The notes under the pieces were generated by a model, which worked only from the letters and a program-made list of their open reading frames with translations, had not been told where the DNA came from and made no database searches. From positions 1-57,289 of the IMG/VR virus record IMGVR_UViG_3300006793_000034: 57,289 nt of DNA, one strand, 5' to 3'. This DNA is from a virus. Positions 32,822-41,979 of this stretch are shown one piece after another; within the stretch, counting starts at the first letter, position 1, and every line of letters begins with the position of its first letter. The translations under genes and the position numbers were made by a program.

Positions 32822-34610
32822 GAAACGCATTGACCGATTATTCGCCGCACTTGGTGTGGATATGGAACGCCATTCAACACCCACGCCCGAAATGCCTTTG
32901 TTTCAAAGCGGCGTTCAAGAACCAGCACTTTTGCAGGGAATCACTATCCCAGCCCTCTATGCGGCTTCTTTTGAATGTCTTGTCCTCCGTTCTATTCTTA
33001 CACACCTCGCAACAGAATGTTTCCGCAAAGGCTGGGTTTGGAAACCAAAGTTCGTTTCAAAATGCCGAGAGTGCGAAGAGGAATACCAAAAAGAAGTGGA
33101 CTCCTGTTTGAAGTGCGGTGGCGAAGTCCGACCGGCTGACAAAGCGCAATTGGATTATGCCGACGCTTTGTTGAACTCCGAGAACAGAATGGCTCAATCA
33201 TTCCTTGAAGTTCTCCGTGAAATTGAAATGGATTTGAATATCGTTGACGATGCTTACATCATACTCACAAAAGAATACTTCGTGGATCCTACAACGGGCA
33301 AGCCGCAATTTTATCGCATCAAAGAAATAACCCGTGCTGACCCAATTTTCATGCGTATTGTCGCTGACAAGCGTGGTGTTCGTGGTGGCAAGCAATACAC
33401 CAGCCTCCTTGACCGTTCATTCCGAACAGGCAACAAGGACGAGAAGTGTCCTAAGACTGGGTTGCCAGTCGTGCCAGTTCATTACATCAACCTCGCTGGT
33501 GTGGGCGCAGGTCAAGTCTATACCGAAGGCGAAGTTATCCACATCAGCAAATGGTCGCCGTCTAAACTCTATGGTCGCTCTCCTGTCGCCACACTATGGC
33601 GTCAAGTGAACACACTCATTTCAATGGACAATTATGTCTATTCTGCATATCAAAAGCGAAGAATGCCAAGAGGTGTTATGGTGATTAAATCGTCCAACCT
33701 TGAAACGGTGGAACGAACAGCACGAAACATACAGGAACACCTTGAGCGTGACCCGAACTACATTCCCACCGTTGGTGTTGAAACGGAGAGTGGTCGTGGT
33801 GGTCTTGAGTATGTCCGTATGATGGACACACTTGAAGAACTCCAATACATTCCTATCAAAGACGACATACGACAGCGTATTTCATCATTCTTTGGTGTAT
33901 CAAATGTCTTTATGAACGATGTTTCCGGCGGCGGATTGAACAATGAAGGTATGCAAATTGTTGTCACGAATCGTGCCCTTGCGGCCAGTCAAAACCTTTA
34001 CAACAAGCGATTATTCCCGTTGTTGCTCCAAGCATTACAAATTGATGAATGGGAAATGTCCCTACACCCACACGAAGAAGAAGACGAAATCATGGTTATG
34101 CGTCGTGATGAAATGGCGATTCGCAATATGCTTCAAATGAAGCAAGCGGGCTATGATGCCAAACTCCGTGACGATCAAGGCATCCTCCAATTCTCCTACA
34201 AAGAAGCACCACCTCCACCTCCACCTCCACCGGGCGCAACCAACGCCGCACCCGCACCACCGGACGGAGGCGGGCCGGTTCAAACCAGCAATTGGCTCTT
34301 ACCTCCAACAATGGACGACATTTTGAAAAGAACAGAAGCAGATCCAGTTCATGGGCAGGAACCCATCCCCGAAGCCATGCGAACAACATACGGCACAGAT
34401 TTGAAACCACTTCGGCGTGTTGGTTTATCACAGTTAGGACTCAAGAGTCGGCGCACCTCCGGCAAGGGCAAAAGCCCAACCGATGTGAAGCGGTTTGAAG
34501 GTGCCCACCACATGTCCTCAACCGAACGAGATAGCAGGGACACTGCCCCTCAAGGAATTAAGAATGCGGAGGAACGCATTAAGAACTTAGACAGGCGGTT
34601 GGGACTATGA
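32808..34610 (+). CDS. Portal protein with inserted zinc ribbon
   Basis: ATG 32808 follows AGGTGATT. The 600-residue protein has portal-type features: an N-terminal helical clip region, the long central stretch with VIHISKWSPSKLYGRSPVATLWRQ, and the ISSFFGVSNVFM segment typical of portal wing/stem, ending in a Pro-rich disordered tail. Cys86, Cys89, Cys100 and Cys103 (C-x2-C-x10-C-x2-C) form a zinc ribbon inserted in the N-terminal part. It forms the dodecameric DNA channel at one capsid vertex. Position after terminase supports this. Confidence 0.88.
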   Translation: MTADKKRIDRLFAALGVDMERHSTPTPEMPLFQSGVQEPALLQGITIPALYAASFECLVLRSILTHLATECFRKGWVWKPKFVSKCRECEEEYQKEVDSCLKCGGEVRPADKAQLDYADALLNSENRMAQSFLEVLREIEMDLNIVDDAYIILTKEYFVDPTTGKPQFYRIKEITRADPIFMRIVADKRGVRGGKQYTSLLDRSFRTGNKDEKCPKTGLPVVPVHYINLAGVGAGQVYTEGEVIHISKWSPSKLYGRSPVATLWRQVNTLISMDNYVYSAYQKRRMPRGVMVIKSSNLETVERTARNIQEHLERDPNYIPTVGVETESGRGGLEYVRMMDTLEELQYIPIKDDIRQRISSFFGVSNVFMNDVSGGGLNNEGMQIVVTNRALAASQNLYNKRLFPLLLQALQIDEWEMSLHPHEEEDEIMVMRRDEMAIRNMLQMKQAGYDAKLRDDQGILQFSYKEAPPPPPPPPGATNAAPAPPDGGGPVQTSNWLLPPTMDDILKRTEADPVHGQEPIPEAMRTTYGTDLKPLRRVGLSQLGLKSRRTSGKGKSPTDVKRFEGAHHMSSTERDSRDTAPQGIKNAEERIKNLDRRLGL

Positions 34611-34659
34611 TTCTCCATAACCTTCATTTAATGGGATAGCATGGGATGGTTTGGTTAAG

Positions 34660-35034
34660 ATGAACGAAGGCTTTCTTGATTTTGGAATAATCGCAAAAAT
34701 GGATCCTATGGCACGCCGAGCAACGGCAAGTATGGAGGCCATGCAAAACGCAATCGCACACAACAATATGGACGATGTAGCAAAGCACATTGAACAGGCA
34801 AAAAACGCACTATCAATCCTTGAGCGCGATCTCAACCTCGCTAAGTCAATGAAAGCGACAGCCGCAATCACCAAGAGCGAAACTGAAATCATTCAAGGCA
34901 CAGGACAAACTCTTGGGAATGTCGGACGCCATCAAAACACCGTGAGCGATTACGACGGAACCGAAGGAGCAACAGTTCTCGGCGTTTCCCGATATGGTCG
35001 TTCTTCAACAATTTGGCGACCACAGCAGGAGTGA
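34660..35034 (+). CDS. Small helical head protein
   Basis: ATG 34660 gives 124 residues, mostly one long amphipathic helix (about 17-75) and a polar tail ending RSSTIWRPQQE. The N-terminus MNEGFLDFGIIAKMD faintly resembles the tag but breaks the consensus. Likely a minor head or scaffolding component; not recognised. Confidence 0.6.
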   Translation: MNEGFLDFGIIAKMDPMARRATASMEAMQNAIAHNNMDDVAKHIEQAKNALSILERDLNLAKSMKATAAITKSETEIIQGTGQTLGNVGRHQNTVSDYDGTEGATVLGVSRYGRSSTIWRPQQE

Positions 35035-35039
35035 TCACA

Positions 35040-35630
35040 ATGTATCGTGGTTCACCGTCTATTGCCGACCGAATGCGAGTCTTGGATTTTGCCGCTTCGC
35101 TCCGCAAGGCTGACGACATGGACAGTGGTTCAAGCGGTCAAATGGTTTCAAACCCGATGCCAACAAGCCCTCCTTCTTCACCTATGAGTTCCCCGCCCGA
35201 AATGACTGGCGGCGGTGGCCCATCGCCCGAAGAAATGAGCGCACTCGTTTCAAGTGGCAAAGTGTATGGCAACAGCAAAGAAGCATTGGCTGATTTTGAA
35301 ATGCGCCTCACCGAACTCGCAACCGACATCACCGCACACATCGGGACTATCGGCCAATCCAAATACACAGACGATCTAGATGGCGACTCCGTTATGGGAC
35401 ACGCTTCTTCACTTATGGCTCTCCGAAGTCAAATAGAAGAAACACGAAACTTCGTTGAAGTCGTGCGACTCAAAGATGCTGGAATGGTGAACCACATGCC
35501 CGGAATGGGTATGCCGCCCGACATGAGCGCACCTCCTATGGGTGGACTACAAAACATGCCAGCACCCGGCCCAGCAGGTATGCCACCCGGTGGAATGCCT
35601 ATGCCCGGCCCAATGATGGGAGGCATGTGA
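35040..35630 (+). CDS. Pro/Met-rich head-module protein
   Basis: ATG 35040 follows CAGGAG. The 196-residue protein has an N-terminal helix (IADRMRVLDFAASLRKAD), a central helical domain (about 75-150) and a repetitive Met/Pro/Gly C-terminus. It belongs to the head operon, but the role is unknown. Confidence 0.6.
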   Translation: MYRGSPSIADRMRVLDFAASLRKADDMDSGSSGQMVSNPMPTSPPSSPMSSPPEMTGGGGPSPEEMSALVSSGKVYGNSKEALADFEMRLTELATDITAHIGTIGQSKYTDDLDGDSVMGHASSLMALRSQIEETRNFVEVVRLKDAGMVNHMPGMGMPPDMSAPPMGGLQNMPAPGPAGMPPGGMPMPGPMMGGM

Positions 35631-35631
35631 T

Positions 35632-35982
35632 ATGAGCGACAATGCAGGTGAAGCAACCGCCGATTTGTTGAAAGAAATGGTCGGAGAACTCCGTCTATTG
35701 CGACAAAGGGTGGAACAATTAGAAACCGAAAACGCAACGCTCTCCAAAGCAGTGGACGACCCCGAAACACTGATGAAAAAAGCAGGATGGCTCAAAGCCG
35801 TCACTCCGTTATCCGCCGAAGTCTATGATCCTCTTAACCGTGAGGCTGGCGACGCACCAGCGTTTGTCAGTGGATTCGGAACTGAAATGCTCAACAAGGG
35901 AATGGATGAATTGAAAGAATGGCAACAGATGGAAAACTCCATGCCGAGCCACACCACCCCTTCTTCAATAAAATACAGGTGA
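35632..35982 (+). CDS. Coiled-coil head-module protein
   Basis: This 116-residue protein has a clear N-terminal coiled coil (about 9-42, heptads of Leu with Glu, Arg and Gln) followed by MKKAGWLKAVTPLS. It starts one base after the previous stop. Scaffold or adaptor roles are plausible. Confidence 0.6.
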   Translation: MSDNAGEATADLLKEMVGELRLLRQRVEQLETENATLSKAVDDPETLMKKAGWLKAVTPLSAEVYDPLNREAGDAPAFVSGFGTEMLNKGMDELKEWQQMENSMPSHTTPSSIKYR

Positions 35983-35987
35983 TTACA

Positions 35988-37076
35988 ATGCAACCACGAT
36001 GGCACGAACCAAAAAATACAGCCGAAGGCGAACTACTACAACATGTGCTACAATTAGAGCAAATCGTCAAAATGCGAAAGAACATGAACTGCATGGGTTG
36101 TAAATCCGACGATTGCCCGTCTTGTTCTAAGAAAGCAAGCAAAGCAGGTCAAATTAAAGTCACGGACGCTGACAGACATAACAACAAGGTTTTCGCTGAC
36201 ATCATGGGTGACGGTGATGAAGACGCCGCACACAAGAACTATGAAGAAGCCAGTGAAATGGATCGCAAAGGTCAGTTCAAACCAAACCGTGGTGATGAAA
36301 AGAAACCGACCTTGAAAGGACGAGGCGGCATGTTATCCAATTTTGATTTCAGCAAGAATACCGGCAAGGGAGAGCCTATCGGTGAAGGAGGTCAAAGAAT
36401 GACTCAAGAGGAAGCGATGGGTGGTGGCAAAAACGACCGCATGGGTCAGCCATATACCGTCGATCCGAAAGTTAGGAGTATGCACAGCAGAAAGCGATTT
36501 GATGATGGGTCAATAAGCCATACAGGAAGAGGTGGGCGTGGCTATACAAACGCTGGTAGTAAAATCACACGAACACCACGACCCGGTGTCGGACAACGCT
36601 CGGATTTCAGCACAGAAGGTGATGGGTCAAGTGTGCTTGAGCCTAAACCCGAATGGATGGTGGACAAAGGCGACATCACCTCACAGTTCCTTGCATCAAA
36701 AGGCGTTATCGTCAAGTATGAGCAAGAAGGCTCCGTTGAAAACGGCGTCCCTCAATTTATGGATCACAGCGGCGGAACACCGATTGAAGCAAGACCATAT
36801 CAAACGAATGGGACATACCCGGACTTTAATGAGGTTGCACCCAAAAAATCATCCATCAGCGAAGTGGCTAAAATGCCAGCATACGCAAAGACGGGGTATG
36901 ATGAAAAAGGCAGTTCAGTCCACATGCACTTAACAAACGGAGGCGACCGCAAAGGCGGCAATTGGAACATCGCTCCAATTGAAGAAAGCCTCACGCAATT
37001 GAGAAAGGGATATGGAAACCCCGGAATCATTGAGGAAATTGCCTCCCTTATGGAAAATGTCGCAAAGAACCTCTAA
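35988..37076 (+). CDS. Cys-containing disordered head-module protein
   Basis: ATG 35988 is preceded by AGGTGATT. The 362-residue product has an N-terminal helix with a C-M-G-C-K-S-D-D-C-P-S-C cluster (about 36-47) that could bind zinc, a long polar Gly/Lys/Asp-rich middle, and a C-terminal helix. The composition suggests an internal or decoration protein. Not recognised. Confidence 0.6.
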   Translation: MQPRWHEPKNTAEGELLQHVLQLEQIVKMRKNMNCMGCKSDDCPSCSKKASKAGQIKVTDADRHNNKVFADIMGDGDEDAAHKNYEEASEMDRKGQFKPNRGDEKKPTLKGRGGMLSNFDFSKNTGKGEPIGEGGQRMTQEEAMGGGKNDRMGQPYTVDPKVRSMHSRKRFDDGSISHTGRGGRGYTNAGSKITRTPRPGVGQRSDFSTEGDGSSVLEPKPEWMVDKGDITSQFLASKGVIVKYEQEGSVENGVPQFMDHSGGTPIEARPYQTNGTYPDFNEVAPKKSSISEVAKMPAYAKTGYDEKGSSVHMHLTNGGDRKGGNWNIAPIEESLTQLRKGYGNPGIIEEIASLMENVAKNL

Positions 37077-37090
37077 TTGGAGGTTTAGGC

Positions 37091-40000
37091 ATGGATAGGC
37101 AAGAGTTCTTGAGAATACGCACCGACACACTTCTGTCGTTGGTGTCAAACCATGAGGTCAGTCACGACCTGTATTTGAAAGCCTTCTCCGACTACTACGG
37201 GGATGAAACCTCAATTGAAAAAGAAGATCAGGCTATTCTCGGTATGCTTCCTATGACAGCACCACCTCAATATCACATGGAAAACATGGATAACCCGTCA
37301 CCAGTCACCACACTCAACCTCCCCAGTGGTTATGAAGACTACATCGCAGGACAACGCAGGTTCGTAAAGACATACGCCCAAGACTGGCCTATGGCGAGTG
37401 AAAAGAACCGATTCGGAAAAAGACACCCGTTGTCATACGATTTGCCAACCATGCCTTTACTTCACGGTGCGGAATGGGGCGAACCGGCTTTTGTCGATCA
37501 CCTTTTGCATTTGATTGAAGAGGATGAAGAAGGTCAATCGGTTATCAAATCCATGAAAGACGCTGAACGCATGGGCGTTATTCCCAAAGAATACGCAGGA
37601 ATCGTCGGTCGCCCGACTGAAAGCCTTCACGACCTTTACATGACCGACCGCAGAACCCGTTTTGCTTATGCTGACGATGATGAATACATTGATGCAAAAA
37701 AGGAACAATGGGGTGGACGCAACAGTCGTCTTGGTTTGCTTTCATATTTATTCGGCCTTGAATGGCAATCCTCCGACCAGCGAGAGGCTTTTATGGACAC
37801 TCTCAAAAAATTAGGCGGAACCGAAGGGCCAGCAGATCCTAATGCTCGCAAAGTTATGAATGACTTCACTGCCTCATCCGGCATTTCATGGGATAGGGCA
37901 AAACGCAATTGGTTTGAGCGTATTATCCCCATAGCCCGTTGGTGGGAACGCCCATCGGACAGACACGGGCCAGTGTCAGCGGAGGACATACCCTCCGGGT
38001 TAAATCACATGAAATCGCCGTGGGTGAAGAATGCTGACATGGTTGACCCAAATGACAACATGATTGAACCGTCAGCAAATCACCATTGGTGGTTGCCGTT
38101 TCAACATTGGGGAGGGGTTGGGCGTGATGCACAGTCGCTTCAAACCATGTTGAGAGATTCATACCCAGCCGCTATGCAGGGATGGCTTGGTGATGAAATG
38201 ATTGGTTTTCTCGCTGACCGACAGCACCCATTGAATGACAGCGAAGACGCATACCACAGCAGTGGTTCATCATTTTTCCCTCAAACAGCAAATCACCCGA
38301 TGATGGCTGGACACCCGCACCGTTCGGCAGTATCAACGGGGTGGGCGGCTGGTTCTGATCATCCGTATGTGCGTTCATTCCCACGCCGACGCTCTCTTTG
38401 GTCGTCTGTGTCAAACGGCGCACATTTGCACCCGTCGGAAATAGAAGGCGGAGGCAAACGCATGATTATCCCATCGTATGCTTTTGCTACAAACCCGAAC
38501 GGATTAGGACGAATCATTTCTTCTCACACAGATCAAGGACAACCAAGAATTGGCCCTACACGGGAAAGGCACCCCGGTGACGAAGAATACCACACATTTC
38601 ATAACGACCATTATGAAAAAAGTGATGTTTTAATCGGCCAAATGATGCAAAAAATGGCTATGGAATTGATGGCTGAACACGGCCCTGCACTACTGCATGG
38701 GACAAAACCAAACGACATCACAGGAAACACGCTCGCCCGTGGAAACCTGCAACAATTGGCTAAAGCGGCCAACATGCAATTGATGAGAGGTGGAGGTTTG
38801 GATAAAATGACAACCTTCGCCCCAATGGTTGCAGGGGGAGGACTTGCCACCCAAGAAGTGCCTCTTGGGCCAATCCATCCTCAATCACACGCTACAATTC
38901 CGCCAGTGTATTTGACAGGCGATAAAGACGCTTGGGGACATAAAATGCCAGCGACCCTCGCATTTAATTGGGACAGGGAAAACAATAGCACACGGTTTGA
39001 GGTAAAGGACAAGCCGTTTGAAACTCTTCAACGCACCGTCCATGAAGGCCATGTGGGAATGGTTCACCCTACACATGCAGATCACGCATTGAAACCAAAG
39101 GTCAATTCAATTCCGGCTCTTGAAGTCACTGATGAAATGGGCGCACCTCCTATTCTAAATGGCGACATTTTCAAAGCCGACGATTATGAACCAACGGGAG
39201 TGTTTGAGAAAGTCATTGTCCCAGCACATACTGTTTATGATTTTAGTTCAATAGACGACTTGAGAGGATTCACTGGTGATTGGGTCGTTCAAAAGAAACC
39301 CGAAGGAAAGCGTGTATTCATCCAAAAGAAAGGCGGCCATATCAAAGCCAGCAACGGAAAGGGCAGGGATGTGTCTTTGCCGAAGAAGGTCAAAGAAGGC
39401 ATACGCAAACAAGAAGGAGATTGCACTTTTGACGGTGTTTTGAAAGACGGCAAGTTCCGAGCCATCGATCTGTTGGTGCATAAGGGCGACGACATTCACA
39501 TGGAAAAATTAGAAGACAGGCTCACCATCCTTCGCACACTTTACGAAACTGACGAAGGCGTTTCATTCCCAATGCCAGCCGACTGTAAGTTCAGTGACCG
39601 TGAAGGTTTGCGGTCAAACATGGACGCACTTGGCGGAGAACTATGGCTTCGTGACTCCACCTCCACCTTTATGAAAGGAAAAGAAGCACACCATAAATGG
39701 GTTCACTACGCACCGGACGGAGATGGTGTCAAGAAAATGTATGGGCCGTTCCCATCGGTTTCTATTCGCAACAACCGAATGGTGCTTGAATACCCCGGAC
39801 ACCCTGCACCGTTGGTGGTGAAGGGTGAGTGGGATGGGGAAGGTTTTGACTATCAAGGATTTGAGAAAGGTTCACGGCCACTATTGATTCACGCTGAAAG
39901 GCAAATGAATGTGTGGGGGCCAGTCGGTGTTCACTTGCTGAAATATGAAATTAGTGAAATTACACCATACCCACCATTCATCAAGACCGCTTCTTCAACG

Positions 40001-40621
40001 CTTTTCAAAGCCTCCTTATTGGACACCGATGGAAAGGCGAATCCGGTTGAAGAGATACTGACTCACGCCCGACAACACTTGACGGGTGGTGACGAAGCAC
40101 TGACCCCAGCCGAATTGAAGGCTAATGTCAAAGGTTTGACCGATGAAATGCTCGATCAGTTCGGTGCCGAATATGGTTTAGAAGCCACTGAAAACGGAAA
40201 GTGGACTGTCAATCAAGCGATTGACGACGATATGATGGGGGAAAAGGCCATCAGTTCACCAATAGCAAGGATAAGCGGCAGTGTTCAAGGTGGTGGCTGG
40301 GCTGGTATGATGGACGCTTATACGGCTCCAAGAGGGCCAACCGAATTACTTGACGACGAGGCAACGCCGTTTTTTGACCCAATGCAACCGGATGATGCCC
40401 AATTAGAGGGAATGCCACAGCACATCAAGATCCAAACAACAGACGGGGAGGGGGAAGAGATTGATGGGGATTTAACCCTTGAAGGCAACACTGCGACCCT
40501 GCGTTTCCCTCAAAAAACAGAACAAGAAGTCAAGGATGAGCAAGAAATTAAGGTGCCTATGGAGGATTCGGAGGGGGACGGAATGATGCCTCCCGAACCC
40601 CCTGCCGCCCCTATCGCTTAA
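37091..40621 (+). CDS. Giant minor virion protein containing a DNA-ligase-like nucleotidyltransferase domain
   Basis: The 1176-residue product has an unrecognised N-terminal part (about 1-690) rich in Trp, His and Met. From about 700 to 900 it follows the order of the ATP-dependent ligase/capping nucleotidyltransferase fold: motif I K736-P-E-G-K-R741 (consensus K-x-D/E-G-x-R), motif III-like DGVL (781-784, Val where Glu is usual), IIIa-like FRAIDLL (789-795), motif IV-like GELWLR (849-854, Glu displaced by one) and motif V-like KWVHY. Motif I is preserved but other catalytic positions are altered. It sits between head proteins and the prohead protease. STLFKASLLD follows the domain. Confidence 0.7.
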   Translation: MDRQEFLRIRTDTLLSLVSNHEVSHDLYLKAFSDYYGDETSIEKEDQAILGMLPMTAPPQYHMENMDNPSPVTTLNLPSGYEDYIAGQRRFVKTYAQDWPMASEKNRFGKRHPLSYDLPTMPLLHGAEWGEPAFVDHLLHLIEEDEEGQSVIKSMKDAERMGVIPKEYAGIVGRPTESLHDLYMTDRRTRFAYADDDEYIDAKKEQWGGRNSRLGLLSYLFGLEWQSSDQREAFMDTLKKLGGTEGPADPNARKVMNDFTASSGISWDRAKRNWFERIIPIARWWERPSDRHGPVSAEDIPSGLNHMKSPWVKNADMVDPNDNMIEPSANHHWWLPFQHWGGVGRDAQSLQTMLRDSYPAAMQGWLGDEMIGFLADRQHPLNDSEDAYHSSGSSFFPQTANHPMMAGHPHRSAVSTGWAAGSDHPYVRSFPRRRSLWSSVSNGAHLHPSEIEGGGKRMIIPSYAFATNPNGLGRIISSHTDQGQPRIGPTRERHPGDEEYHTFHNDHYEKSDVLIGQMMQKMAMELMAEHGPALLHGTKPNDITGNTLARGNLQQLAKAANMQLMRGGGLDKMTTFAPMVAGGGLATQEVPLGPIHPQSHATIPPVYLTGDKDAWGHKMPATLAFNWDRENNSTRFEVKDKPFETLQRTVHEGHVGMVHPTHADHALKPKVNSIPALEVTDEMGAPPILNGDIFKADDYEPTGVFEKVIVPAHTVYDFSSIDDLRGFTGDWVVQKKPEGKRVFIQKKGGHIKASNGKGRDVSLPKKVKEGIRKQEGDCTFDGVLKDGKFRAIDLLVHKGDDIHMEKLEDRLTILRTLYETDEGVSFPMPADCKFSDREGLRSNMDALGGELWLRDSTSTFMKGKEAHHKWVHYAPDGDGVKKMYGPFPSVSIRNNRMVLEYPGHPAPLVVKGEWDGEGFDYQGFEKGSRPLLIHAERQMNVWGPVGVHLLKYEISEITPYPPFIKTASSTLFKASLLDTDGKANPVEEILTHARQHLTGGDEALTPAELKANVKGLTDEMLDQFGAEYGLEATENGKWTVNQAIDDDMMGEKAISSPIARISGSVQGGGWAGMMDAYTAPRGPTELLDDEATPFFDPMQPDDAQLEGMPQHIKIQTTDGEGEEIDGDLTLEGNTATLRFPQKTEQEVKDEQEIKVPMEDSEGDGMMPPEPPAAPIA

Positions 40622-40648
40622 ATACCATGACATAAAATGGGTGAGATA

Positions 40649-41965
40649 ATGGCGACCACTGCAACATGGACAGCGACCGGAGCAGACTTCATTTTGAAGT
40701 CAGCAACCGGAAACGATCTTGTTATTGCTGGCTACGCTTCTGTTGACATGGTTGATAAGCAGGGAGATAGAATCCCTGTGTCGGCTCTCAAGAAGGCATT
40801 CAACGGCTTTATGGCCGACCCAGCATACCGAAATGTGCAATTAGCGCACAGTGGTATTCAAGTGGGAGAAGTTCTTTCAAATTATACTGACAGTGAAGGC
40901 CGAGTATGGAAATCCACTGTTGATGATCACGGACTGTTTGTCGTGTGCAAGATCCGCAACGACATTGAAAAGGCCCGTGAAGTCCAAAAGCAAGTTCGCA
41001 GTGGCGAACTGCGAGCATTCTCCATTGGGGGCCAAGCGTTGTTCCGTGTTAGCAAGACTACACCGGAACACGGCACCCACCGTGAAATCACGGACATGGA
41101 ATTGCATGAAATTACTTTGTGCAAAAAAGGAATAAACCCCGAAAGCACATACACCCTACTGAAAATGGACGATGATAACATGAGCAACGAAGCAGAAACC
41201 CTAACCGAAATCCGTGACGCTTTGTCACGAATCAACAAGCAAATTGAACAACCAACATACGAAGAACCAGTATATGCTGATGATTCGTTGGCTAAGGAAG
41301 AAGAAGCCGCAGTGGCTTACATTGACTCTCTTGAAAAGTTCGCACACCAGCAAGGCGTGAACCTTGACGGCCTACGAGATCACTTTGGACTCGGCAAGGC
41401 TTACATGGTCGGCGTTGATGGAGAGCATGGATTCGGACACCGAGGACAAGGCGACCTTTACGGAAGTGGAGAAGACGCAACCCTCGCTACTGCACCAAAA
41501 CTCCCAAATGCAAAATCCAACAAGTATGTCATTAAGCAAAATGGCGTGCCGAACATGAAAATGAATGCACCGTCCGGTGGCCGAAATGTCATCAAAGGCG
41601 GATTGGATCTTTCCCCTGCCTCCCTTGAGCGTGGCTACGGTGCTTACTCCGCAATTCGTGATGAAGAAGCGGTCAAAGCACTTGTTGAGAAAGAATGGCA
41701 CGACCGCTATGAAGCGGAAACCCAATCAGCCCTCAACATGCAAAAGGCCACTGATTACTCCGGCCAAATTGAGATGTTGAAGCAAGAAATCGCATCCCTA
41801 CGCAACGAAACCTCCACCATAGCGAAATCCGCAGTGCCAGTTCCGGCACAGTCGGACATTCGTGTTCCGACCCATGAAGAGTTCATGGCTCTTGGAGATG
41901 GCTTGGACGGATGGCGTGCGCTTGAAGAACTCGGACAGCGTGCCCTTCATGGAGCAAACTTTTGA
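40649..41965 (+). CDS. Prohead maturation protease fused to scaffold-like C-terminus
   Basis: ATG 40649 is preferred because GGTGAG lies just upstream; ATG 40637 is in frame. The 438-residue protein has an S78/U35-type protease fold: GYASVDMVDKQGDR near the N-terminus, His67 in LAHSG, Ser125 in AFSIGG and the MELHEITL strand. About 170 residues in, a YTLLKMDDDN linker leads to a long charged helical region ending in a coiled coil (about 370-400), as expected for a scaffold. It should process head proteins during assembly. The next gene is the capsid protein. Confidence 0.85.
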   Translation: MATTATWTATGADFILKSATGNDLVIAGYASVDMVDKQGDRIPVSALKKAFNGFMADPAYRNVQLAHSGIQVGEVLSNYTDSEGRVWKSTVDDHGLFVVCKIRNDIEKAREVQKQVRSGELRAFSIGGQALFRVSKTTPEHGTHREITDMELHEITLCKKGINPESTYTLLKMDDDNMSNEAETLTEIRDALSRINKQIEQPTYEEPVYADDSLAKEEEAAVAYIDSLEKFAHQQGVNLDGLRDHFGLGKAYMVGVDGEHGFGHRGQGDLYGSGEDATLATAPKLPNAKSNKYVIKQNGVPNMKMNAPSGGRNVIKGGLDLSPASLERGYGAYSAIRDEEAVKALVEKEWHDRYEAETQSALNMQKATDYSGQIEMLKQEIASLRNETSTIAKSAVPVPAQSDIRVPTHEEFMALGDGLDGWRALEELGQRALHGANF

Positions 41966-41979
41966 AAGGAGATGATTAG

